From contig JAKCPI010003261.1 of the NCBI GenBank assembly GCA_023213315.1, positions 1 through 64,000 on the forward strand: a stretch of 64,000 nucleotides of DNA, in the 5' to 3' direction. The first letter of the stretch is position 1. Every line of letters starts with the position of its first letter. This stretch comes from Euborellia annulipes. Taxonomy: Eukaryota > Arthropoda > Insecta > Dermaptera > Anisolabididae. Positions 10,348 to 22,577 of the stretch are shown here, in pieces. The translations under genes were made by a program, and so were the position numbers. The notes under the pieces are model-generated. The model worked only from the letters and a program-made list of their open reading frames with translations, was not told the origin of the DNA and searched no databases.

Positions 10348-12988
10348 CTTTTTTCGTTTTTTGATCACATGCCGAAGAAGCAGAGCCAGAGCAACAATTA
10401 AGGGAATAACTCCCAAAGCAGCTAGGAGATAAGTAGAGAGAGCCCATGGCTGAGTTGCAGTCACCACAGCTATGCCCACGGGATAATTTTCTTGAATGCG
10501 TGGGGGAGTCGTTGATGTCGAACGGATTCGATTCGGACGTCGTGATGTCGTTGTAGATGCTGTGTTGTTGTTGTTGTGGTTGAAGATTTTACTTGTACTA
10601 TATATGAAATGGTTTCATTTTCGCTTTTCACATCTATAATTGGAGTTGTCACGTCCTCTTCATCTTCTTCTCTCTCATTTTGGACCTCTTTCTCTGTGCT
10701 TAGCCTGTCCCGCGTTGAAGTCTCTTCTTGATTAATCGGTGTGAATGTCCAGAGCGGCCCGGTCGTCTCATCATTATGAATTGATAATGGATTAGCACGC
10801 GGAGATTCATCGTAGTTGGGCGGAGATTCGGAATTGATTTCCGTATTATTAATTTCAAATTCAGTAATGTTAATTTCGGGAGAGTATTCGAAACTAGTTT
10901 TGGTTGTTGATGCATCTATTTGCGGTTGTGTTGAGGTTGAAACTTTAGTCATTATCTGTTCGCCAATATTTTTATTAGTTTCTGTTGTGGTTACACGCTC
11001 GTTTTTAGATGTCAGGTTTTGTTTTAATTCGAGCGTGAAATTGTTATTGTCATAAAGATTGACTAAAGGAATGTAAAAGTCTTGAGAAGTAAGTACTGGT
11101 GGCACAGGAGTGAACCGACTGGACGCAACTTGCACAAAGCTAGCTTCTGTTGCCGGCAAGTCATCTACTTCAGTTGGGATTACTAAAGTTGATTCTTGGT
11201 ATGGGGAGTCAGTTGTCCAAGACCCTTTAACAGACACTGACGTAACAATTGCTGTTGATAATATTTTCGTAGTTTGGGATTCTTCACTTTTTACAGGGGC
11301 GCTTATTTGGGTAATTTTTGTTTCTTCATTTGAAATATTTTTCAAATCTTCTTCGGGTATAGGTTTTGGAATTATAACTCTACTTCTGTTTGAAGCTTTA
11401 GTAAATCGTTCATGATTTTTTTCTGTGGCAGCAAGAGGCCTAAATAATTCCGCCCTGGATCTAGGAAGTATTTTCGGATCTATTAATCTTCTAGATTGCA
11501 ATGGAACAGATTTATATCGTATTACATTTGGCCGAATTAAAAAATCTGGTCTTTTAGTATTATTAATTTGAATTTCATCTTTTAACAAAGTATAATTTGA
11601 AATTTCAGATTCACTATTATTTAGAGAAATAGTATTATTTTGTTCTTCAATTTGTTCGGATGAATGATTTAAAGAATCTTTATTTATTGTGGTTGAATTT
11701 GAAGTTTCATTTTTAAAACTTTGGAAAGGAACAACATTATAGCGAATCACACTTGAACGAATAATTGGATCAGGTCTTTTGGTTTTAATATTTTGAATAA
11801 ACTCCTTAGTTAAATTAGGTGTCTGTAATTCTATTTCACTTTTTAAACTTGGAGTTGTTATAAGTAATTTTAAAGTAGAATTTAAATCATTTGATGAATA
11901 TAATTTGTTTTTCATTACTGATTCAATTTCTGTCCTGTCCCTAAAACGATTTATTCTTGTATTATTAGATATTCTATCTTTTAAATGGGAACTTCTAGGT
12001 GATGTATACATTTTATATTTAATTGTAGAACTAACTTCAGTTATGTTAGGAGGGGTTGATGATACATTTTGAGGAGTTTTTATGATAGATGGTAATGTTA
12101 CATTGATGGATTCTTTGGTTGTTGTTGTTGTTGTTGTAATTTGTATGGTGGAAGATGAAGTTGTTGGTTCAGTCGTTTGTGTTGTTGGAGGAGTCTCTAC
12201 ATTAGAATGATGATTTTTTTGTTCTGAAGCCACAGAATCATGATCTTTTATTGATGTAGCATTAATTGTTGTTAAGACTCTTGTGTGATTTCTTCGGGTG
12301 ATTTCTGCATAACTTAGACGCCCTCTAATTGTGGTTGGTAGAATTACCGTTGTAGTGCTAGTACTAGTGGTGATGGTGGTGGGTGTTGTGGGAGATTCAG
12401 TTGCGAGGGATGTTGATGATGATATTGCAACTCCATGAACACTAACACGAACTTTTTGAGGTTTATTTCCTTCAATTGTGGGTCGAGACACAGCAACGTC
12501 CATATCACCAAGGGATTCATCTTCAGGTGCACGAATCCCAACCTCTTGCCTACCACCTCTAACTGTTGTAACATCTAAATAATTAGTGCTTGAGGTAGCG
12601 GGTTGCTGCCTAGACAATTTCTTCCCAAAAGCAAGAAAAGGGAGTAAATCATCTTCAGGAAGATCTTTATCAAGAGGCCGAAAATAATTATATAACGTTT
12701 CTGACATTGTTAATGTGGAGGAAGTGCTGTTGTGATTTATTGAGGGCGCTGGGACTCGCCTCTTCCGGGAGGTCACCATTTCAACTAGATTACTGTCAGT
12801 TGTAATTGCAGATGGCGAGATAGTTGTCGAATTGGAGTTCATTCGCAATCCATCACGTGATTCGGCAAACGACATGCTCTCGGTGTTATCGTGATGGCGT
12901 CTAACATTACGACGGGATGCTGCGATCGTTCGGCGTCTGATAAGTGCAGCTTCAGCGCGTCTTGCCGCCGCCGCGCCATCTTGAATAC
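10348..12988 (-). CDS. Receptor tyrosine kinase, large exon: mucin-like ectodomain plus transmembrane helix (frameshifted in this sequence)
   Basis: This internal exon encodes the extracellular and membrane part of the receptor whose kinase exons lie downstream at 9148-2493. A T-rich tract ending in CTAG precedes it at 12989-12990, and the frame is open from there (IQDGAAAARRAEAALIRRR) past the first ATG at 12875, so 12875 need not be the start and 5' exons are missing. About 800 residues are Ser/Thr/Asn/Pro-rich with runs such as TTTTTT and many N-x-S/T sites, as in a heavily glycosylated stalk. No cadherin, Ig or FN3 repeat is visible. The frame from 12875 stops at 10470 before any membrane segment, but the neighbouring frame reads SRRPNRIRSTSTTPPRIQEN, then a hydrophobic helix (LSTYLLAALGVIPLIVALAL), then LLRHVIKKRKK and the donor GTAATT at 10347. 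One base missing from a TTG run at about 10561-10564 explains the switch. Known for the class: single-pass receptors of the Cad96Ca/FGFR/VEGFR-like group. The exon is secure; the exact ortholog is not. Confidence 0.88.
10561..10579. other. Probable one-base frameshift in a TTG repeat inside the receptor exon
   Basis: Read on the minus strand, the Thr-run frame (SSTTTTTT) and the membrane-helix frame differ by one base. The plus strand reads TGCTGTGTTGTTG where a regular TTG run would have one more T. With that base the protein would run on through TASTTTSRRPNRIR into the helix. No GT-AG pair that would shift the frame was found between the stretches. It may be an assembly error, a polymorphism or a genuine null allele. 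Confidence 0.75.
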
Positions 12989-13309
12989 CTAGAAAAAAAA
13001 ATAAAGAAACAAGAAAAAATTAGAACATTTCGTAATTTCCTAACAATTATTATTTATTTTCAAAAGATAATTACATAACAACAAGCTCTATTTTCATAAT
13101 TGAAAATTAATTTTCCTTAGAGATAGGGATTTTAATTATGGAGAGATAATGTAACGGAACGAATTGTATTCAATCATTCATTCCAGGTGAGATGTTTTAG
13201 CGTGGCGAAGAAGCCACGCGCCCAGTCCATTGTGAATGGGATTCCGGATTGCATCAACCAAGGATCGCATTGCCTACGGTTTTCTAAGAGTAAATTACTT
13301 TCGGTCACT

Positions 13310-13369
13310 TTGGAATTCAATACAATCATTGCGGAGATTTTGGAATTCAATACAATCATTGCGGAGATT
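13310..13369. repeat. Tandem duplication of a 30-bp unit
   Basis: Two consecutive copies of a unit containing GGAATTCAATACAATCATTG; identical by eye. Confidence 0.85.
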
Positions 13370-15082
13370 AATCAAGCGTGAGATGCGCTATAAAAAGGAA
13401 AAGTGAAAGGATGGTCCATCCATCCCTAAAATAATTTAAAAGACGTGGAAATTCTATTAATAATATAAAATTTAAAATATTAATCTCCTGGGTTTTTTTT
13501 TTAAATTGTTTATTAAAAATAATACTACCTAAAAAATTCTATATACTGTATTCATCTTTATTTAAAGTAAACCTCTCAATTCATTTATCAATTATATCAA
13601 AGAAAAAACCATTTAGCCTCTTTTAATAAAGGAAAAGTCTGCGTTTTTTTTTTATTTTAAGTAAATATTCAATAACAAACCTAAAGAAATTTTCATTTTA
13701 GTTTGAAGAAGGATTCAAGAGCGGCATCATTTGGCACAGGCACTCGGCCGGATATCCTATTTCCGTTCAATTTCGTAACAACAATTTAAAGAACTGTACA
13801 ATATGTACTTATGTACTCTCCTATATAGTAAATATATATTTAGCCTACTAAATAATAAAGCTTATTATAAAAACAGTGATGAAATAAGAATAGACAATGA
13901 CCTGACCTTTGATTTATTTAAATTATGAATGAATTTAATATGGATTATATAATAAAATCTATCTACCAAAATTATTAAAAAATAAGTAACTTTTATTTAG
14001 TAAATTTAATTTAATAATAATAGGCTTCTTTAAAGAAAAGTTACTTAAGAGGAGCATTCAATTTTTTTAAAGACCATGTTGAAAATACAGTTTAAAAAAT
14101 AAAGTGAGAATAGGCTATATATTATTGTTTATCCAAATGACAGGTTTTATTTTTTTTTTTACCAGTTAGTCAACCAATAAATATTTTCCTGGAGGGCACA
14201 CTTTCCATTTGTTTCTTTCCCTGATACCATCAAAATTAGAATAATTGTGTGGTCTAGCATTCATTACAAATATTCTCCTCACGCAGCAATAGTGGCAAAG
14301 GGTCTTGTTACCTCACTGAGGCTCCTGGCGGCCATCGTTTATTTACAAAGATCTATTCAGACAATCATTTGTAAGATATAAATCACTTACACGATTAAAT
14401 GCAAGAACAAAAGGTCCAGTGTTATGTCTAGACAAAAAATTATTAAATTGCAATTTTAAATAAATTTTAAGTCCTAATAAAAAAGACATTCCCCGCTTGT
14501 TCTGTTACATTGTTCTTTGTTAATTATCAATTTGACTCTAATTCTCTTTGTGGGGTAGATTTCATTTTCAATTTCAATAGATTGATTATAAAAAAATTTT
14601 TATAGTTATTAAAAAATTTCATAAGGAAATCATTTTATACATGATGATTTATTGATGTTAATGAAGAAAAGTATATAAAACTCAATCATGCTCTTTCAAA
14701 TGATTAATGTATATAAACAAATTAAATAAATAAATCGTAATCTTTTCACCATCAATTAACAATCACAATCAGGATTTAAATCCTAGTCCTTGATTGTGTT
14801 GACTTGATAACAACTTAAAGCCAATCCATCAAAAATATTATGTGAGCTAATATAAAATTTTCTGCCCTATGTGACCTCTTTGCCTTTCTAATCGCTAAAG
14901 CAGAACAAGTGAAAAAATAAAAAATTAAGAAGAAAAAGAAGTCTTTCTCAATCTTGATTATAATTATTCAAAATTGAATGAATATATAGCCTTCTAAAAA
15001 TAATTGAGTGTTGATTCCATTTTGTTATTAAAGCTGTGGGATTTTATTTTAATATTGAAAAGACAAGTCTCAATTATGCCTT

Positions 15083-15166
15083 GTATACCAAGGGTCGAGG
15101 GTTCGGATCCCAAGCAGTCTGATGATTTTATTTAAGCCATTTGGATACCAAATGGTGTGTAGTTTA
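15083..15166 (+). mobile_element. SINE-1 fragment
   Basis: The B box AGGGTTCGGATCCC, then AGCAGTCTGATGATTTTATT and the left palindrome arm AAGCCATTTGG. The head and tail are lost. Confidence 0.7.
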
Positions 15167-15784
15167 AAATAATTAAAATATATCTGAGGATATACTATTG
15201 GTGTGAAAGGCTGATAAATATTTTTTTTTAACTATTATTTTTAGTTGTGATCTATATAGAAGTTAAGCAGACATAAAGCTCAGTTTTTCGAAATTTTCTC
15301 AAAACAAGACATTTTGAGTTGTGTCACTTTAGAAATACGTCTTACTCTTTCAATATGTTATATAAATTTATTCATTTGATTTCTTTTTAATTATAATATT
15401 AATAATATTTTTTTTTTTTTAATCTTAATTTATTTCTCTTTTGTTTATTTTTTCTAAATGCACCATCGCACAATTATGAAAGACAACATCGCCAAACGAG
15501 ATGTTTATTAGAAAATAATTATAAGTTGGAGCGAGAGCGACTGATGCATGGAATATTGCAATATCAAAAATAATAATTATTATTATTTATAAAAATAGTT
15601 TTTCATTTAGGTTCCGGTTATGGAAATAAATATAAATTGCCTACAAGGTTTTTTTTTTTTAAGTATAAATAATTGATTCCAACTGATGTGAGTTTATGTC
15701 ATCATTTCTATTAAATTTCAATGTTGCTTTTGGTAGTCAATACACCTTGTATCGATTGCTTTTAGTAACGAAATATTATTTACC

Positions 15785-15900
15785 ATTTAGACCCCATCTC
15801 TAGGCCTATTTATAAATAAAAATTGTTATCGCATGAGACGGGATGCGAACCCTTGACCCACAGCACAAGATGCCTACCACTGTGCTATGGCCGGTCGTAT
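15785..15900 (-). mobile_element. SINE-3, tRNA-headed, minus orientation
   Basis: Reverse-read, it has a head with CACAGTGGTAGGCATCTTGT, a B box GGGTTCGCATCCCGTCTCAT and an end matching AGAGATGGGGTC. A plus-strand relative lies at 20590. Confidence 0.65.
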
Positions 15901-17782
15901 ATAACCCCGGATTTTTTACTCATTTTCAGCTTCCTCTAAAAACTTCACTCTCTTTCCATTTATTCAATTCGATTTCTTCTTATTTATTTATTTACTTTTT
16001 TTATAACAATTTTCTTCTTCCCATGATCAATTCTATTTTTTTAAACTTTCTCTTAAACCGGATAAAATATATATTCAATTGCAAAGACAAACAGTTTTAT
16101 ACAATATAAAATTCCCAGAGGCACCGCGAGAGAAAGAAAAAGTGACATTATGAGCGTTTAACCAGATCAAACAACGTTGACCCCCTCCCCCCTCGACGTA
16201 TTGCCTTTCACATGCCTCCAATTGAAGAGAAGACAATGCAAACTCCCAACTTTTATTAAGGGATACAAAATTTATATAAGGAAATAGATCATTAGATTTA
16301 TTGTTTTATTTATTATTATTTTTTTTTGCTTTTTATTTATTTCCATATGGAAAAAATACATAAATTTCTAATTTATGGTTAAATTATTTAAATATTATTT
16401 CCTATTATTTATTATTATTACGATTATAGTAATAAAATTAATATTTGATCTACCTATCTATAAATCTATGGGAAATTTTAATTCATTAAACTTCAATGAT
16501 AACGAGGTTATAGGGTAGAAGAAAGAAAAATTTTATATACCAAAATAATTAGTTGTGATTTTACTATAAAAATATTTTTTTTTTTTGTTGTTTTCATTTA
16601 TTTGGCATTTAGCCAGAAACAATAGGAAAATTTTACATATACACCTGTATATTATATGTGTATTTATCTGTAATATCCATCAAAAAACACAAATATTAAA
16701 AGAAGAAAATAAAAACTGTGATCTGATATGTAGTGATTAATTAGGAGAGGCCTACACCCATCAAAATCAACAATCTAGTGATTAATTAAAAAATCTATTA
16801 TTTGGGTTGCCTAATTTAAAATTCACAGTAAATACGTATTATTTTCTAAAACTTATAAAATCTCGGGCCCCGAAGAAGATTTAAAAATAAAAAAAATTTT
16901 CAATCTGGAATAAAAAAAAAAAAAGTTATGGGATTTTATTCACATAATTTTTATTGTGGGCTGGCCTTAAAGAACGATTTAAAAATTTTTCATGGTGGCT
17001 GCCACTTTCATTCTCGATTTAATTACTGCAAACATAAATTGCTAGAGTGACAGGCCCAACCCATAGTAACGATAATCTTTGTAAAGAAGCTTTTTTTTAT
17101 TATTATAAAATGGATAATGGGATTAAATCACTTTCCTGATTAAAGAAAAATGAATAATACTTTTTTTTTTTATTTTCACTTTCAATTAAAATATAGGCAT
17201 TTATAACATAGAAAAAAAATATAATTAAGAAGATATATCATTATTTCCTTTGGTTTCGGATGAACGAACATGAGATCTTCCTTAATATCTTCCGCCGGTT
17301 GGCCAAGGTCGTCATCATTAATGATAATAAATTTGAAGAAGGTCTAATAAATTTCGATGCTTATGGAACAAAAGGATGTTTTCTGAAGAATGCGTTGGCT
17401 GCGAAGTGATCAAGGTTGCAGAAGACGAGCCAACCGCACCCACCTGAATCGAGCCACTCCTGCCTACCTACCTAGGCAAACTAGAGAGTGAAACTAGCTA
17501 AATCGATAAAACCCTTTTGCGAAGACAGTTATTGACTTTTACTAGAAGACTTCATTCAGATTATGTTTGGAGAAATAAAGCAGAAGAAGAAAACGAGAGG
17601 ATTAAAATGAATGAATAAATAATAAAAAAAAAAAACTGCTTTGATAATTGCATTTTATATATCTTCCTACGTTAGGGGGGGGGGGGTTTATTTATATTTC
17701 AGAAATAAAATTAAGAATGCATTGATATAAAGTTGAATTCCATCGTTTATAAAATTATATTTTAAAATTTGAAGATAACAGC

Positions 17783-17800
17783 AGTGGCCAAGCGAGGGTT
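17783..17800. mobile_element. hAT-like terminal repeat, single end
   Basis: CAGTGGCCAAGCGAGGG matches the end of the MITE at 38169. A matching opposite end was not identified, probably because of later insertions. Confidence 0.4.
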
Positions 17801-17817
17801 TGTTTAAAAAAAGAGGG

Positions 17818-17886
17818 ATGCCAAAAAATAGTAAAGTATCATACTTATATAATATATAAGTATGATACTTTACTATTTTTTGGCAT
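17818..17886. repeat. Perfect palindrome, 34-bp arms, one-base centre
   Basis: The arm starting ATGCCAAAAAATAGTAAAG at 17818-17851 is exactly inverted at 17853-17886. Such perfection suggests a recent origin or active correction. Confidence 0.95.
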
Positions 17887-18080
17887 TTATATTATAAAGC
17901 CCTTAAACCGGTGTCCGATGTGTGAACCCACCAATCAGGCCTCAGGGATAGCGCTGATTGGCAAAATTCAGAGAGGGCGGAGTCGAAGAGGCAAATTCAA
18001 AATTTTTAACTACTAAACGAGACGCCCACCCGCCGGGGCCAAGTTGATTATGGTGCGGCGAAGCTGCGCCATAATCATAG
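17887..18080 (+). mobile_element. Helitron-like 3' end fragment
   Basis: GAGACGCCCACCCGCCGGGG precedes a 14-bp GC-rich hairpin (18046-18059 with 18063-18076, loop GAA) and a terminal ATAG. The pre-hairpin module matches the Helitron-like element ending at 63450, but the hairpin sequence is different. The terminus is ATAG rather than the usual CTAG. Confidence 0.6.
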
Positions 18081-18811
18081 CAAAATAATAAAAAAGGGGG
18101 TTGTGTATGTTATTTTTAAAAAAAACCCCTCACAAGGGGGAGGGGGCAAATAGTATAGGGATATAAGAATTTGGGGCTCCCCCAAATGTGATGCGAGTGG
18201 GAAAAATATAGCTGTAAAAAAAAGGGAAAATGTCGGGAGAAAATTCGACCTAAAAAGGAAAATGATCACGAGGGGAAAAATTTCGGGGGGGAAAATTTGG
18301 TCAAAAAACAAAAGTAGTGGAAAAAATTAGTTCGTTAAAAAAATTTTGGAAAATTTTGAGTCCCCAAAAAATTATCATTAAGACTTAAACATACTCGTTA
18401 TTTGTCTGGTCAGGATTCTTATCAAACCTTTATCCAAATGGAAAAAAATCATCGGAGTATCAACCCTCGAATATACAAGGAATTAACAAGGGGCTAATAT
18501 TTTTAAAATCATCAAAACTATCAGCAAAATCATGAACAAATAATGAAATGTGTACTTGGGGGAGGGGTGGGGGGGGGATTGGTGGGAGGCTTTCTAATTT
18601 AAAGTGATCTGTATGTCTAAATATATACAAATAAAATTTTTAAGTATTAATTTAAAATTTATATTAAAATTATATCTTACCCCCTTGTATCTCCATTGGT
18701 ATGAGTAGAGTGTATGAGTGTTTTCAGCTTTATGTATTTAAAGTTTTATCAAGATTTTGTTTTAATTTTCATTTTTTGTTTTTGTCCTAATCATAAGTTA
18801 TAATGGATAAT
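18081..18811. other. AT-rich stretch with G/C runs
   Basis: Low-complexity A/G-rich DNA (18085-18360) with a G-rich patch near 18559. No gene or classified repeat was recognised. Confidence 0.5.
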
Positions 18812-19099
18812 TATGGGCAGGAGCAGTCAATAAAAAAGACTCTGTATGCTGGTTTTAATCTCGGAGACGTTTCAGTTCTTTTAATTTAAGAGCCATCCTC
18901 AGTCCTTAGATTAGATTTTATATAAAATTGCACAGAGTTGGTGGATGCAGTCATCCTCAGTATTCCACAAAGTTGGTGTATGAATTTTATATAAAACTTC
19001 TCTAAGGACTGAGGATGGCTCTTAAATTAAAAGAACTGAAACGTCTCCGAGATTAGAACCAGCATACAGAGTCTTTTTTATTGACTGCTCCTGCCCATA
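18812..19099. mobile_element. Foldback element with arms of about 98 bp and a GAAAC stem-loop in each arm
   Basis: The arms 18812-18910 and 19000-19099 are near-perfect inverted copies (TATGGGCAGGAGCAGTCAAT...). Each holds CTGAGGAT, a stem with TCTT/AAGA, then GAAACGTC: 18866-18902 on minus and 19009-19045 on plus. Confidence 0.85.
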
Positions 19100-20589
19100 C
19101 ATCACAGTTACCACTTTGGAATAGATAAATTATAATGCTACACCAAAAGTAAAAAATAATACGCCACGTAAATAAAGAGGAATTATCATCCATTACATCC
19201 AATTAATGCACGCTCGGCACGGAGGACAAACCTTCTAACTAAGCTGGAAAAATTAAATTTCCTGATGGCTCTCTACTTTTTTCTTTGTTAAGAAAGAGAT
19301 TAAAAAAGTAAATTGAGTATGAAACTACCGCTACAGGATGTAAAAGAAGTTTTTTTCGCTCCCAAGAGAGGTATGAGCAAATGAAACTAGCAGTGACGTA
19401 TGTTGACGTTGAAATTATCGTAACTAGATGGCTAGCTGGTTCAGAAAAAAATAGATAGGTAAAAAAATCAATGCGTTTGATAAAGAGCTTCCATTGACGC
19501 CTCGTCATTGCAACAAAGAGATACTTATCTCTTGAATTGACAATACCCTAAAATGTCAGAGTTAATTAAATGCAAATTTCCTGGTGGCTCTCTACCTTTT
19601 TCTTTGTCAAGAAGGAAATTTAAAAAGAATAATTTTATTAAGTTAGGGTTGAAATTTTTTTTACCTGGGCGGATTTCTTAATAATAATATATTCCACCAA
19701 AATACAGGAAATAGATACAAATCCAGATTCAAAATGATTCTACACCTTAATCGTGTATCGAAAAAGTATCAGAGAGCCTGTCAGCTCCTCTCCTAATCCA
19801 GCCATGAAATGTGAATTTAGAAATCGGCTTTTATTAAATTAACTTCCTCCTTGGATGTTGGGAAATTAATTAGGAACCAATCGACAGTATCAAAACTGGT
19901 CCAAAGATAAAGAAGAAATGTCTGTCACAGAGTTCGTGAACCTAATGACGTGAAAGAGAAAATGGAGGTCCACTAAATTAATACACTATATTTGAGATAC
20001 AAAAAAATTTGTTGGAGACTTTTTAATGAATTCTTCAATCGATTTTAAATAAAAAAAATTGAAAAGCTGATAGTTGTATTTGAATGTTCAAAATAAATAA
20101 TAATTGGATGCTTAATAAAATCATTGTTCTTGTTTAACAAAACATAGAGAGCTATTTCGAATATTTTCTAATTAAATGGAGAAGTCGCATTCAATCCTGC
20201 TTCGTTAGAGAAGAATTTTTGAAAGAGCAAAAACATGATTCGTGATGGATCTCTTATAATTAAAAATTTTTTTTAAGTTTCAAGAGTTGAATAAATTATT
20301 AGAAATTCTTTTACAAAGTCTTTAAATATGTAAATGATATTTTTAAGAAAAGAAAATTATTTTAAATTTATTTGATTAATTAATAATAACAATTATTTGC
20401 TCATCTTGACACCAGGATCGTTAGAGGATTAGATTGAACCAGGGCCGCCGAGAGAGTTGTCGGGGCCCGGGGCTATAGAATTTATTAATACAAGTCCCAT
20501 ACCATCAATAAAATTTGTTTAAATCACCTGAACTGTTTTCACACAGTCTAATAACTCTCATTGACTTGACTGAGACAAAATTGTCAATT
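19100..20589. other. AT-rich stretch, nothing recognised except a hAT-like end
   Basis: CAGGGCCGCCGAGAG near 20440 resembles a hAT-type terminal repeat with no partner. CCTGATGGCTCTCTACTTTT (19260) recurs nearly exactly at 19582 as a direct repeat. Confidence 0.4.
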
Positions 20590-20765
20590 AAATATTCTAT
20601 GCCCTTGGCCCATAGCACTTTGGTAGAGTATGCCCTCTTGTGCTGTGGGTCAAGAGTTCGCATCCCGTCTCATACTATAAAAATTTATTTCATTTTAATT
20701 GATTATCAATAAATTAAAATTAATAGAGATGGCGTATAAATGGCCGAAAAAGTCCTTAAATAAAT
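20590..20765 (+). mobile_element. SINE-3, tRNA-headed
   Basis: Head GGCCCATAGCACTTTGGTAG, B box AGAGTTCGCATCCCGTCTCA, a hairpin (TTAATTGATTATCAATAAATT) and an end AGAGATGGCGTATAAATGGC. It matches 15785-15900 in reverse. Confidence 0.65.
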
Positions 20766-22577
20766 TTAAAAAAAAATTCTACGTCAGCTTTCCTTGTTAG
20801 TTAAGCTAATTATTTTTTATTGGAATTTTAAGATTGGAATTCAAAATAATTTCCAAAATTAATTTTTTTTTAAAGCACTCTTCTTATTTTCCTTGTTTAA
20901 ATTTCAGATAATATTTCAATTATATTTATACTTTGTACTGTACCTATAAGATGGAAATTTTTAACCTTGAGAAAAATTAATAAGCTTGCGATCTGCTTGA
21001 AATATAAACGTGAGGTTCTATTTTATTTCATGGTTGAATGATTAATATTAAACAATTGGAATCCTTATCTGGGGAAAGTTCACGGTTAAGCGCAAACCAG
21101 TCAGTTCCTACTCTTCCACTCCAAATTTATTATACTATTTTATATCAATCTTCATTCCTAATATGCACAGTATATATCTTATGAATAATTTTATTCTTTC
21201 TTTGACATTTAAGAAAAATAAACATATCTAACAGAAAGTAATTGTAAATTAATTCAATCATACTAAGGTGTGGCTATGAAAATAGTCAATTTATTTATAT
21301 AAAAATTATTTTAATAAAGTGAATAAAAATTTGAAAACAAATATGGACCAAGCAGAATTCTAATAACAGACCTGAAGCTTGACGAGTGGCAGCTTAAAAC
21401 ATCTTCAGCCTTAGCTCGGGTAACTCGTGCTAGTCATTCATATACTCACAAGAATGAATGCTCGAGTGGAAAAATGATAAAAAAAAAGTTGATTTTTTGG
21501 ATAATGAGTTTCTTCAAAACTAGTCCTATAAATTATCTAAGATTACGAAATAATTCTATATTCTAATTTGTTCTGATCATCCAATTTGGATCTTCTAATT
21601 AGAAGACGCAAAAGAATAATAGATTAGTCAATTAAAAAAGATTAAAAAGAAATTTGTAAATGTTAAAAGCTTAAGAGATATTTTAATTTTCAGATATGAA
21701 GTCTTTAACACTTTTGTATATGAATGATTGTTGCCAAAATCTGTTCAAATGGTGAAAACAGTTTGAAGCTTTGTGTTTTCGCTTGCTGGAAGGTAGGCAA
21801 CCCAAGATACGAATGTTTTTTCGATTAACATCTCCTATAAAGACGTTAAAAAGATTTCGTAACACAAAGACTCTGGATTTTTTAAATTCGTTATAGATTT
21901 AATTTATGATATTTCGAGTGTTGAGACCGATTTCGAGAACAGGTGTCTTTAGACCTTGAATAGGAAGATAAACGAGGGAACCAAACAGAACATGACACAC
22001 TAAACCTACGATAAAAATGAAAAAGAAATAAAGAAAATATTCCATCTTTCATCTGCTTTATTAAGAGGATGCTCAGGGTCAGCCAGGCTCTAAACTTCCT
22101 TTTTTAGTGGGTCTTTGGAACGGAACTTAAAATTTTAAAAAGCGCCTAGATAATAAATTCTACTAATCGTAATTTACTATTCAAACGAGCAAAGTAGATA
22201 TTTTATTTTTATAATGATTGGGAAAGAATTTTACTTGGTAATAATGTGGCCGTCAATCACAATTTTTAATCAGTTAGTAGACTATGGTTAATATAGTTAG
22301 GATTTATTTATCAGAAAAAAAAAATTAAAATTTTAAATTATAAAAAAAATTATTGCTGACTGATTGAAATGTCACAATTTTTTTTTCTATAATTTTAAAC
22401 TACAAAGAAATTTAATTCCTGCTGCTCAAAAAGTCCTTATGTTTTGCCTAGCCTAGTTGAGACAGCTTTGCTATCGACGATCCTGGTGGTGGTTTTAGAT
22501 ATCAATATGCTTTTCTTATAATAGCAATTTATTCAATTGATTCTGTCGATTTTGAAAAGCAAAAACCCTTAATAAAT
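20766..22577. other. AT-rich stretch, nothing recognised
   Basis: Only short open frames without domain character. No tRNA-like or inverted-repeat structure stood out. Confidence 0.45.

Larger units (their letters stand above)
12989..17782. other. AT-rich intron or upstream DNA, mostly featureless
   Basis: This is probably intron upstream of the large receptor exon. Recognised pieces are a 30-bp tandem duplication at 13310-13369, a SINE-1 fragment at 15083-15166 and a SINE-3 copy at 15785-15900. No exon for a signal peptide or cadherin-like domain was seen. Confidence 0.5.

Noticed and set aside
11110..11415. 101-codon plus-strand frame opposite the receptor exon
   Set aside because: It is the antisense shadow of the long coding exon.
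13174..13381. Frames on both strands around the 30-bp tandem duplication
   Set aside because: No splice signals at suitable places, and the duplication itself creates repeated residues.
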